From Nevskiaceae bacterium (lineage in GTDB: Bacteria > Pseudomonadota > Gammaproteobacteria > Nevskiales > Nevskiaceae): DNA of 64,000 bases. Positions 42,633 through 50,244 of this stretch are shown here, one piece after another. The translations under genes were made by a program, and so were the position numbers. The stretch covers positions 186,001 to 250,000 of the forward strand of contig SCRT01000018.1 of assembly GCA_004298465.1 (NCBI GenBank), in the 5' to 3' direction. How positions within the stretch are numbered: position 1 is the stretch's first letter; every line of letters begins with the position of its first letter. Below the pieces are notes generated by a model. That model saw only the letters and a program-made list of their open reading frames with translations. It ran no database searches and was not told the origin of the DNA.

Positions 42633-42661
42633 AGAAGGCCGGCTTGTCCGGCCTTCTTTTT
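42633..42661 (+). terminator. intrinsic terminator after etfA
   Basis: AGAAGGCCGG (42633-42642) pairs perfectly with CCGGCCTTCT (42648-42657) around CTTGT, followed by a T-run. Classical rho-independent terminator 28 bases after the etfA stop. Confidence 0.88.
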
Positions 42662-42710
42662 GCTGGTGAGCAGACAGATTTTCATAAACGACACGCTGGA
42701 GGACAAGACG

Positions 42711-43874
42711 ATGCAGATGACGCATGAACACGAACAGATCGCGGAGACGACGCGCAAGTTCGTCGCGGAACAGATCAACCCGCACCTGAAGGACTGGGAA
42801 CGCGACGGCATGTGGCCGGCGCATGAAGTCCTGCGCGCAATGGGCAAGCTTGGCCTGCTGGGGATTGCCAAGCCGGAATCTGTCGGCGGGCTAGGGCTGG
42901 ATTATTCGTACCAAGTCGCGTTTGCGGAAGCACTGGGTACTTGCGACAGCGGCGGCTTGCCGATGGCGATCGGCGTGCAGACCGACATGGCGACGCCGGC
43001 GCTGGCGAATTTCGGCTCCGCAGAGCTGCAGCAGGAATATCTGGCCCCTGCCATTGCCGGAGAAATGGTCGCGGCCATCGGCGTCAGCGAGCCGGGCGCG
43101 GGGTCGGATGTGGCGGGCATCAAGACTACGGCGCGCCGAGTTGGCGACGAATATGTCATCTCCGGTTCCAAGCTGTGGATCACGAACGGCACGCAGGCCG
43201 ACTGGGTGTGTTTGCTAGCGAATACTGGCAACGATACTTCCGGGCATGGCAACAAGTCGCTGATCGTGGTGCCGCTGGACGCCAAGGGCGTGGACCGCCA
43301 CCAGAAGCTCGACAAGCTCGGCCAGCGCGCCTCCGACACCGCAATGATCTTCCTCGATGAAGTTCGTGTGCCAGCGCGCAACCTGATCGGCGAGGAGGGC
43401 AAGGGCTTCATCTACCAGATGCAGCAGTTTCAGCACGAACGCCTGTTCCTGTCGGCGAGCATCGTGGCGGCCATGGAGCGTGTCATCAAGGACACAGCCA
43501 CCTACACCGGCCAGCGCAAGGCCTTCGGCAAGCCCCTGCTCGACAACCAGGTCGTGCATTTCCGCCTGTCCGAGCTGTACACGGAGCTGGAAGCGCTGCG
43601 GGCGTTGATCTACCGCGCGACGGATGACGTCGTGGCGGGCAAGGACGCCACGCTGCTGTGTTCGATGGCGAAACTCAAGAGCGCCCGGTTGGCACGTGAG
43701 CTGACCGACGCCTGCCTGCAGTACTGGGGCGGGCAGGGCTTCATGTGGGAGTCCAGCGTGGCGCAGTTCTACCGCGACTTGCGGCTGCATTCCATCGGCG
43801 GCGGTGCGGATGAAGTGATGCTGGAGATCATCTCCAAGCGCCTGGGCTTTGTCGGCAAGCGGCGCACGTACTGA
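42711..43874 (+). CDS. acyl-CoA dehydrogenase
   Basis: 387-residue FAD flavoenzyme oxidising an acyl-CoA, donating to ETF. VGGLGLDYSYQVAFAEALG, the signature IGVSEPGAGSDVAGIKTTA, SGSKLWITNGTQADW, and the C-terminal YWGGQGFMWESSVAQFYRDLR. The sequence style is near citronellyl/long-branched acyl-CoA dehydrogenases, but substrate cannot be fixed. GGAGG lies 9 bases before the start. It follows the etfA terminator, so it has its own transcript. Confidence 0.9.
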   Translation: MQMTHEHEQIAETTRKFVAEQINPHLKDWERDGMWPAHEVLRAMGKLGLLGIAKPESVGGLGLDYSYQVAFAEALGTCDSGGLPMAIGVQTDMATPALANFGSAELQQEYLAPAIAGEMVAAIGVSEPGAGSDVAGIKTTARRVGDEYVISGSKLWITNGTQADWVCLLANTGNDTSGHGNKSLIVVPLDAKGVDRHQKLDKLGQRASDTAMIFLDEVRVPARNLIGEEGKGFIYQMQQFQHERLFLSASIVAAMERVIKDTATYTGQRKAFGKPLLDNQVVHFRLSELYTELEALRALIYRATDDVVAGKDATLLCSMAKLKSARLARELTDACLQYWGGQGFMWESSVAQFYRDLRLHSIGGGADEVMLEIISKRLGFVGKRRTY

Positions 43875-43945
43875 CGCCTGTGCCCCCGCGGGTCGACACC
43901 CGATTTTCACGGCTTCCCGCAGGTTGAACGACACAATAACTGGCT

Positions 43946-43981
43946 AAAAAAAGAACGCCGAAGCATATGCTTCGGCGTTCT
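43946..43981 (-). terminator. intrinsic terminator of the OmpA-family gene
   Basis: A perfect 30-base palindrome (43952-43981, arms GAACGCCGAAGCA and TGCTTCGGCGTTC) is followed on the minus strand by seven T. It lies 20 bases past the OmpA-family stop. On the plus strand no T-run follows, so it serves the minus-strand gene, though it may stop both. Confidence 0.88.
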
Positions 43982-44000
43982 GGTACAGCGTGGTTACTGC

Positions 44001-45170
44001 TTACTTGCGCGCCGCGGCATCCACCGATGCCGTGGTGGGAGCACCCGACTGGGTCTGAACATGCTGAACGTGGTTCGTGACCTCGAACTCGACACGACGA
44101 TTCAGCGTCCGGCCAGCGGATGTCTTGTTGCTGGCGATCGGCTTGCTCGGGCCATAGCCCTTTGCCGTCAGGTTCGCACCGTTGACGCCCTGGCTGATCA
44201 GATAGCTGCGAACGGAATTCGCACGTTGCTGCGACAGGCGGTTGTTGTAGGCGACGGAACCGACCGAGTCCGTGTGGCCCTGGACCTGAACGTCGAGGCT
44301 CGGCTGCTTCTTCAGTGCAACCGCAACGCTATTCAAGGTGACCTTGGCCGCATCCGTGAGCGTCGCCTTGTTGAACTTGAAGTTCACGGAACGCAGGATG
44401 ATCTTCTGCGGAATGATGTTGCAGTCCGCATCCACCTGGAACCCAGCAGGCGGATTGCACGCTGGCTTGGCGGGCGGCGGCGGCGGAACTTCGGCAACCG
44501 GGGGGGGCGGTGGCGGAACCGGTGCGACGACCGGGGCGGCGCCAAAGGAATAGCGCAGGGCAACCATCGCCGTGTTGGCACGGTAGCGGCCGACAGCCTG
44601 ATCTGTGTGGGTCCCCGCAAACGCGGCCTTGGAGGACTCTATCCAGCGGTAGCCGATATCGCCAGTCAGACGGTCCGTGAAGTCGTAGCTCACGCCCGCA
44701 CCGCCCTGGTAGAGGAACGCCGAACGATAGGAGTTCGGGCCCATGGCCGGTGCAGAGGACAGGATCGGGTCGATGCGTCCGAAGCCGATGCCGCCACCGA
44801 CGTAGGGATGAAGTGCGTCCAGTGACCAATTGGACGGTAGCGTGAAGTCATACCACAAATTCGCCATACCGGCCGGCACATTGCTGCGGCCCAGGCTGTT
44901 ACGCAGCGCGTTCGTACGGAAGACGAGCTCGATTTCCGGCCGCAGGCCGTTTTCGAACTTGTAGCCGCCGGTTACGCCAGCAGCCCAGCCGAACACGTCT
45001 TTCTGCTGCAGTCCGGGGGCCGTGCGGTAGGTCTCGTTGCCGACCCAATTACCACCGCCCTCGACGCCGAGGTAGGGACCGGTTCCTGCAAATGCAAAAC
45101 CCGGGACCGCGACAAACGCGGCGCCGATCAGCGCCTTGCGCATGGCGTTAGGAAAAAGCTTGCTTGCCAT
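44001..45170 (-). CDS. OmpA-family outer membrane protein
   Basis: 389 residues: signal peptide (about 1-28, ending FAFAG), an eight-strand-like beta-barrel domain (about 30-210, GPYLGVEGGGNW, PYVGGGIGFGRI, GDIGYRW, VALRYSFG), a Pro-rich hinge (VPPPPPPVAEVPPPPPA), and a C-terminal OmpA peptidoglycan-binding domain (VNFKFNKATLT, VQGHTDSVGS, NRLSQQRANSVRSYL, RRVEFEV). Probably a major structural porin tethered to peptidoglycan. Start at 45170 follows AGGAGC at 11 bases. A run of eight G (coding strand C) lies in the Pro hinge. Confidence 0.92.
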   Translation of the reverse strand: MASKLFPNAMRKALIGAAFVAVPGFAFAGTGPYLGVEGGGNWVGNETYRTAPGLQQKDVFGWAAGVTGGYKFENGLRPEIELVFRTNALRNSLGRSNVPAGMANLWYDFTLPSNWSLDALHPYVGGGIGFGRIDPILSSAPAMGPNSYRSAFLYQGGAGVSYDFTDRLTGDIGYRWIESSKAAFAGTHTDQAVGRYRANTAMVALRYSFGAAPVVAPVPPPPPPVAEVPPPPPAKPACNPPAGFQVDADCNIIPQKIILRSVNFKFNKATLTDAAKVTLNSVAVALKKQPSLDVQVQGHTDSVGSVAYNNRLSQQRANSVRSYLISQGVNGANLTAKGYGPSKPIASNKTSAGRTLNRRVEFEVTNHVQHVQTQSGAPTTASVDAAARK

Positions 45171-45232
45171 TTTGATGGTTGCTCCTGTGTGTGTAGTCAT
45201 CGTTACGGAACCGCACGTTGTTGCACAACAGC

Positions 45233-45261
45233 ATTCTAGGCCGTTAGCCACATCGTCGCAA
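45233..45261 (-). promoter_or_regulatory. sigma-70 promoter of the OmpA-family gene
   Basis: On the minus strand TTGCGA (45256-45261) and TAGAAT (45233-45238) are 17 bases apart. The predicted start falls near 45226, inside a 13-base palindrome GTTGT-GCA-ACAAC (45217-45229) that could be an operator or a 5' mRNA stem. Confidence 0.65.
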
Positions 45262-45338
45262 CGCGTGAACGGCATCTGTGAACCGAGACAGTGTGTGAAA
45301 CATTTCCTGAACTGGCACTGAATACGGTTTCGCGTGTT

Positions 45339-46484
45339 TCAGTAGCGCATCTGCCGCGCGGCCAGGTCCTTCATGACTTCACTGGCGCCGCCGCCGATCG
45401 ACAAGACCTTGGTTTCGCGGAAGATCCGTTCGACGCGGATGCCACGCAGGTAGCCGGCACCGCCGAGAATCTGCACGGCTTCGCCGGCCACGCGCTCGAG
45501 CGTGGCGGTGGCAAGGTTTTTCAGCATGCAGACGTCGGCAACCGGCGCTGCACCCTGGGCGACGTGCCAGGCGGTGATGTCCAGCGTGGCTTTGACGGCG
45601 TCCAGCGCCATTTTCATGTCCACGAGCCGGTGACGGATGACTTGCCGCGTGATCAATGGGCGACCAAAGGTCTGGCGCGTGCGGGCCCACTCCAGGGCAT
45701 CCTCGTAGCACACCATGCCGAACGCCCACGCCTGCGCCGCCAGCATGATGCGCTCCGAATTGAAGTTGCGCATGATCGTCATGAAGCCTTGGTTTTCCGC
45801 CCCGAGCAGGTTCGTGGCAGGGATGCGGCAGTTATCGAAATACAGCGTCGCCGTGTCCGAGCAGCGCCAGCCCATCTTGTCCAGGGGCGTGCGAGAAAAG
45901 CCGGGCGTGGCGGTGTCCACGACGAGCAGCGACACGCCACCGAGCACGGCCGCGCCGGTCCGGACGGCGAGGGTGATGAAATCGGCTCGCATGCCCGACG
46001 TAATGAAGGTTTTCGAGCCGTTCACGACGTAGTCGCTACCGTTGCGCTCGGCACGTGTCCTGAGGTTCGCCACGTCAGAGCCGCCGCCAGGTTCCGTAAT
46101 GCCGAGGGCGGCGATCTTGCGCCCTTCGAGCACCGGGCGCAGGAAGCGCTCTTTTTGCTCCGGCGTTCCGACATGCATGACGGGCGGGCTGGCAATGCCG
46201 TGGGACATGAGGCTGGCGATCAACCCACCGGAGCCGGCACGCGCCAGTTCCTGCATGGCGACGATCAGATAGAACGGATCGAGTACGCCAGCGCCACCGT
46301 ATTCCTCGGGAAAGCCGATACCCAAAAGCCCGGCTGCTGCTGCTTGCACGTGGAGGGCACGCGGCAGTTCTCCAGCTGCTTCCCAAGCTTCGATGTGCGG
46401 GACGCATTCCTTTTCCACGAAGCGGCGAATCTGGCTGCGGAAGGTCTCGTGGTCGGTCGTGTAGAACGGTGATGCCTGGCTCAT
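45339..46484 (-). CDS. acyl-CoA dehydrogenase
   Basis: 381-residue acyl-CoA dehydrogenase family flavoenzyme. FPEEYGGAGV, the signature ALGITEPGGGSDVANLRT, NGSKTFITSGMRADF, and the C-terminal LGGAGYLRGIRVERIFRETKVLSIGGGASEV. Substrate unknown. Start at 46484 has AGGAG at 6 bases. It is divergent from an AMP-forming ligase (59-base gap with a large palindrome), suggesting joint control and that the ligase supplies its CoA substrate. Confidence 0.9.
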   Translation of the reverse strand: MSQASPFYTTDHETFRSQIRRFVEKECVPHIEAWEAAGELPRALHVQAAAAGLLGIGFPEEYGGAGVLDPFYLIVAMQELARAGSGGLIASLMSHGIASPPVMHVGTPEQKERFLRPVLEGRKIAALGITEPGGGSDVANLRTRAERNGSDYVVNGSKTFITSGMRADFITLAVRTGAAVLGGVSLLVVDTATPGFSRTPLDKMGWRCSDTATLYFDNCRIPATNLLGAENQGFMTIMRNFNSERIMLAAQAWAFGMVCYEDALEWARTRQTFGRPLITRQVIRHRLVDMKMALDAVKATLDITAWHVAQGAAPVADVCMLKNLATATLERVAGEAVQILGGAGYLRGIRVERIFRETKVLSIGGGASEVMKDLAARQMRY

Positions 46485-46504
46485 GCATGGCTCCTGGACA
46501 GCAA

Positions 46505-46525
46505 GTGCCGCATGATATGCGGCAC
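46505..46525. promoter_or_regulatory. 21-base palindrome, operator candidate
   Basis: GTGCCGCAT (46505-46513) and ATGCGGCAC (46517-46525) are perfect inverted repeats around GAT. It lies centrally in the short divergent region between an acyl-CoA dehydrogenase and an acyl-CoA ligase. Size and symmetry fit a TetR-, GntR- or MarR-type operator; no regulator gene is adjacent. Confidence 0.6.
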
Positions 46526-46543
46526 GCCACAAGGGAAACCAAG

Positions 46544-48232
46544 ATGCCGGAAGGGACACCGCTTGAAATAGAGCAGAATCTGCCGCTGCAGCGGTTGTAT
46601 CACTGGGCGCGTGTACGTGCGGACGCACCGTACATGACCCAACCACTGGGTGGCGGGCGCATGCGCGAATTCACCTGGGCGGAAACCCTGCGGCAAGTCC
46701 GCTGCGTCGCCGCGTGGCTGCAGAGGCTGCAACTGGCACCGGGGTCGCGTGTCGGCATCCTGTCCAAGAACTGCGCGCACTGGCTGATGATGGATTACGC
46801 GATCTGGATGGCGGGCCACGTCAGCGTGCCGCTGTACCCGACGCTGATGGCTGAATCGGTGCACCAGATCGTCGAGCGTTCGGGCATGAGCGCCTTGTTC
46901 GTCGGCAAGCTCGATGGCTGGGACACGATGAAAACCGGTGTTCCAGCCGACCTGCCGCTCATCGGTTGCGAACTGTCACCGCCCGGAGACTTCGTGCGCT
47001 GGGAAGACGTGGTGGCGCACACTCCGCCGTTGCAGGGGGAACCGGTGCGCCGTGCCGACGAACTCGCCACCCTCATCTATACCTCCGGCACCACTGGTGC
47101 TCCGAAAGGCGTGATGCACCGTTTCGCCACGTTCGCCGCGACGTCGCTGACCATGAAGGAGACGTTTGGCTTCAAGGAAAACGAGCGCATGCTGTCGTAC
47201 CTGCCCTTGAGCCACGTTGCAGAACGCATCGGCACCGAGGCGAATTCCCTGCAGGTCGGAGCGCATGTGTACTTCGCGGAATCGCTGGAGACGTTCCAGC
47301 GCGACCTGCAGCGCGCGCGACCCACGGTGTTCTTTTCCGTGCCACGGCTGTGGGTAAAGTTCCAGCAGGGCGTGCTGGCAAAGATGCCGGCCCGCAAGCT
47401 GGAACGCTTGCTGCGCATTCCGATCGCGCGCACGTTGGTGAAGAAGAAGATTCTGCGCCTGCTGGGACTGGACGCGGTGCGCTTCGCCGCCACCGGCGCC
47501 GCACCGCTGCCGGAAGACGTCATCCTCTGGTATCGCCGACTCGGCCTCGAACTGCTAGAGGTCTACGGCATGACCGAGAACTTCGGTCTGTCGCACGTCA
47601 CGCGCCCCGGGCAGTTCCGCAGTGGCTACGTGGGTTCGCCATGGCCGCACTCGGAATGCCGGTTGGCAGGATCCGGCGAAGTCCTGACACGCGCGCCGTG
47701 GACGATGATGGGCTATTACGAGCAGCCGGAGAAAACGGCGGAAGTGCTGGGCGCCGACGGCTGGTTGCACACTGGCGATCTGGGCGAGATCGATGCCCAG
47801 GGTCGTCTGCGCATCACCGGGCGTGTGAAGGAGCTGTTCAAGACCAGCAAGGGCAAGTACGTGGCGCCGGCGCCGATCGAGAATCTGCTGGGGCGGCACA
47901 CCGCCATCGAGGCCATCTGCGTTACCGGTTCCGGATTCCCGCAACCTTTTGCCATCGCCATGCTGTCCGCGGAGGCCGTGCACGAGGCGCATGACCCGGT
48001 GCGGCACAAGGTGCTGGAAACTTCGCTGGCAGAGCTGCTCAAGTCCGTGAATGCCTGCGTCGATCACCACGAGCAGCTGTCCTTCATCGCGCTTGTCGAC
48101 ACGCCGTGGACAGTGGACAACGGGTTGGTGACGCCGACCATGAAGATCAAGCGCAACGTGCTGGAAAAATATTACGCTACCCAGTTCGAGCCATGGGCGG
48201 CAGCGCGCTCGCCGGTCGTCTGGGCGTTCTGA
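46544..48232 (+). CDS. AMP-forming long-chain acyl-CoA ligase (FadD15-like)
   Basis: 562-residue ANL-superfamily enzyme. P-loop YTSGTTGAPKGVMH, LSYLPLSHVAER, VYGMTENFG, and GWLHTGDLGEIDAQGRL, then ITGRVKELFKTSKGKYVAPAPIE, the long-chain AMP-binding subgroup. AAGGGA precedes the start. The C-terminal IDHHEQ-like region and PTMKIKRNVLEKYY are normal. Adjacent acyl-CoA dehydrogenase suggests activation of a carboxylic acid for beta-oxidation. Confidence 0.9.
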   Translation: MPEGTPLEIEQNLPLQRLYHWARVRADAPYMTQPLGGGRMREFTWAETLRQVRCVAAWLQRLQLAPGSRVGILSKNCAHWLMMDYAIWMAGHVSVPLYPTLMAESVHQIVERSGMSALFVGKLDGWDTMKTGVPADLPLIGCELSPPGDFVRWEDVVAHTPPLQGEPVRRADELATLIYTSGTTGAPKGVMHRFATFAATSLTMKETFGFKENERMLSYLPLSHVAERIGTEANSLQVGAHVYFAESLETFQRDLQRARPTVFFSVPRLWVKFQQGVLAKMPARKLERLLRIPIARTLVKKKILRLLGLDAVRFAATGAAPLPEDVILWYRRLGLELLEVYGMTENFGLSHVTRPGQFRSGYVGSPWPHSECRLAGSGEVLTRAPWTMMGYYEQPEKTAEVLGADGWLHTGDLGEIDAQGRLRITGRVKELFKTSKGKYVAPAPIENLLGRHTAIEAICVTGSGFPQPFAIAMLSAEAVHEAHDPVRHKVLETSLAELLKSVNACVDHHEQLSFIALVDTPWTVDNGLVTPTMKIKRNVLEKYYATQFEPWAAARSPVVWAF

Positions 48233-48256
48233 GGGGGCAGATACCGTGCCTGCCGG

Positions 48257-48826
48257 TCACGTGCCAAGGGCGGCAAGGCGCTCACGGTACAGCGCGATGT
48301 TTTCCGCGTCGTGGCAACAGAACACCACGTGCCCGGGGACGGCATGGGTGAGCAGGTAGTCGCACACCGTGGCGATGGCGATGTTTGCTGCCGCCTGTTT
48401 CGGGTAATGGTAGACGCCGGTGCTGATGTTGGGAAAAGCGATGGACTTGACACCGTGTTCCGTCGCCAGTTGCAGGCTGCTGCGGTAGGCGCCGGCAAGC
48501 TGTTCCGCTTCGTGCACGCCGCCACCGTGCCAGATCGGCCCGACGGCGTGGATGATATGGCGCGCGGGCAGCCGGCCCGCGCCGGTGATGACGGCATTGC
48601 CAGCCGGGCAGATCCCCTGCGCCGCCACGATGCGCCGGCATTCTTCCAGCACGGCCGGGCCGGCTGCGGCATGGATGGCGCCGTCCACGCCGCCGCCGCC
48701 CGCGAGCTGCGCATTCGCCGCGTTGACGATGGCGTCTATCTGCAGCCGGGTGATATCGCCGCTGACGAGTTCCAGCCGTCCGGCAAGCCCGGCAACACTA
48801 TTGGACATCAGTGGTCTTGTCGCCAT
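48257..48826 (-). CDS. macro-domain O-acetyl-ADP-ribose deacetylase-like protein
   Basis: 189-residue macro domain of the MacroD/YmdB type: [47 protein letters not shown], and ISTGVYHYP are the ADP-ribose-binding loops. Likely removes acetyl or ADP-ribose groups. The start is open: 48826 as given, or 48808 (MSNSVAGL), which would reduce the overlap with the upstream gene from 29 to 11 bases; neither has a clear ribosome site. Probably cotranscribed with the DUF3047-like gene. Confidence 0.88.
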   Translation of the reverse strand: MATRPLMSNSVAGLAGRLELVSGDITRLQIDAIVNAANAQLAGGGGVDGAIHAAAGPAVLEECRRIVAAQGICPAGNAVITGAGRLPARHIIHAVGPIWHGGGVHEAEQLAGAYRSSLQLATEHGVKSIAFPNISTGVYHYPKQAAANIAIATVCDYLLTHAVPGHVVFCCHDAENIALYRERLAALGT

Positions 48827-49982
48827 GGTTCAAGCGGATGTTGGCATATGCCGCACGCCCTTCGCCGCGCTGGAACAGGCTGACGGAAATCAGCCACACG
48901 CGCACGATGCGCGTGGGCATCACCCCGCCGATGGCAGCCTGGTAGTCCGGGTAGACGGTGCGCGACTCGTCGAGCCACTGCCCGAGCTGAGTATTGCCGC
49001 TGCGCACCACCCAATGCCATTCACGGCCTTTCCACGTTGGCAGCGGGCACCAGAAATGATGGCCGACGGGGAGCTTGGCGCTCCACATGTAGGTAAGGTC
49101 CAGCCCGTTGTCGAATTCGACTGCGATGCTGAGGTAGTCATGCGTCGGCACCGTGTCTTCGCGCAGCCGTGAGGGTAGCTGGTCCACTTTCCATGACCAG
49201 TCCAACCGCGTGTCAGGGCGCAGTGGAACATCGACGTCGCGCTGCAGGATGGCGACGTCACGGTGCGTATGGCAGCAGATGCCGGTGTGGGCCGAATCCT
49301 CGTTGCAGCGCGTATAGATTTCCGAGGGGCCGAGAAACCACAGTTCCTGCCAGCCGTCCGGCACCGCATGCGGGTGCGCGAGGCGTTCGCGTTCCGCCGC
49401 GATGAGGCCGTCCACATCGCCGAGTCTCGCAAGCGCTTCCAGTCCCTGGGCTGCCGTGACGCCGCTGGCCCAGCGAATGACCAGCACCGTCATTTCACCG
49501 GACACCTTGCGGTAGTCGTGTGGCGAGGTTCGCAGCGTGCCGTCCGGCTTAGCCCATTCGCCAGGGAAATAGCTGGCCAGATGCAGATTGCCGGCGTGCT
49601 CCGGCATGAAGCTGTGGGTGGCGCGCGTCCCGCGGAAGAGGATGCCGTCCGTCCCCACCCGCATCCATAACTGGAAGTGCGGGTCCACGTAGACATCGAG
49701 TGCACGGGACAGATACGTGCGCCCGCAGGCGAAAGTCGTCACGGTCGCGCCGGGCGCGAGAGCGATGCCCGTGTCGTGCCATGGTGGTTGATTGGCCGGC
49801 AGGCGGATGAACTGGAAATCGTTTATCAAATCACCGGGTACTTGCGCCAGGAGCGTACGCAAGCGTCGCTCGAAGGCAGTGGTGTCGGGAGCGGGATCCT
49901 TCGCAAAGCCCTTGCGAAGCGCCTGGGCCCCGAGCCGGGCGAGGACTTCCACGGTTGCTGCCGTTTCCTGAACGATGCGCAT
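48798..49982 (-). CDS. DUF3047-like protein, unknown function
   Basis: 394 residues. The C-terminal two-fifths (about 255-390) fits the DUF3047 pattern: [16 protein letters not shown], a [12 protein letters not shown] strand, [12 protein letters not shown], and a last strand around ANIRL. The middle (about 75-145) looks like a beta-sandwich carbohydrate-binding-type segment: [49 protein letters not shown]. No signal peptide is seen. A strong GGAGGAAAC precedes the start. It is divergent from a Baeyer-Villiger-type monooxygenase and overlaps the macro-domain gene. Confidence 0.7.
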   Translation of the reverse strand: MRIVQETAATVEVLARLGAQALRKGFAKDPAPDTTAFERRLRTLLAQVPGDLINDFQFIRLPANQPPWHDTGIALAPGATVTTFACGRTYLSRALDVYVDPHFQLWMRVGTDGILFRGTRATHSFMPEHAGNLHLASYFPGEWAKPDGTLRTSPHDYRKVSGEMTVLVIRWASGVTAAQGLEALARLGDVDGLIAAERERLAHPHAVPDGWQELWFLGPSEIYTRCNEDSAHTGICCHTHRDVAILQRDVDVPLRPDTRLDWSWKVDQLPSRLREDTVPTHDYLSIAVEFDNGLDLTYMWSAKLPVGHHFWCPLPTWKGREWHWVVRSGNTQLGQWLDESRTVYPDYQAAIGGVMPTRIVRVWLISVSLFQRGEGRAAYANIRLNHGDKTTDVQ

Positions 49983-50111
49983 GTTTCCTCCAAGGTGCTT
50001 TCCGTGCAGTATGCACGGCTTGTCTGGTCGGCATTGCCGATCCGTATTGCTTGCGCTGCCACGTTTTGATAAGAATGCACGAGGCGCGAAGTCGTTTCCC
50101 GGAGTCGAGGT

Positions 50112-50128
50112 TTATCGGCGCCCGATAA
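50112..50128. promoter_or_regulatory. 17-base inverted repeat, operator candidate upstream of the monooxygenase
   Basis: TTATCGG and CCGATAA are perfect 7-base arms around CGC, in the 262-base divergent region between the DUF3047-like gene and the monooxygenase. A TAAGAT box follows immediately and could be a -10 element. Confidence 0.55.
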
Positions 50129-50160
50129 GATACGATGGCGTTGGATTGGTGCAGCGAAAA

Positions 50161-50193
50161 GAACATGCCCGGCATTGAGCCGGAACATGCCCG
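50161..50193. repeat. direct repeat of GAACATGCCCG, 22-base spacing
   Basis: GAACATGCCCG occurs at 50161-50171 and 50183-50193, start to start 22 bases, about two helical turns, 52 bases before the monooxygenase start. The first copy also contains the palindrome ATGCC-C-GGCAT. Pattern fits tandem regulator binding on one DNA face. Confidence 0.55.
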
Positions 50194-50244
50194 AAAAGGC
50201 GTTCAATTACAGAATGTCAAATTAGAATTAGAGGAGAAAATACT

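Noticed and set aside
50161-50193. CRISPR-like repeat
   Set aside because: Only two 11-base copies 22 bases apart; no array or cas genes anywhere in the window.
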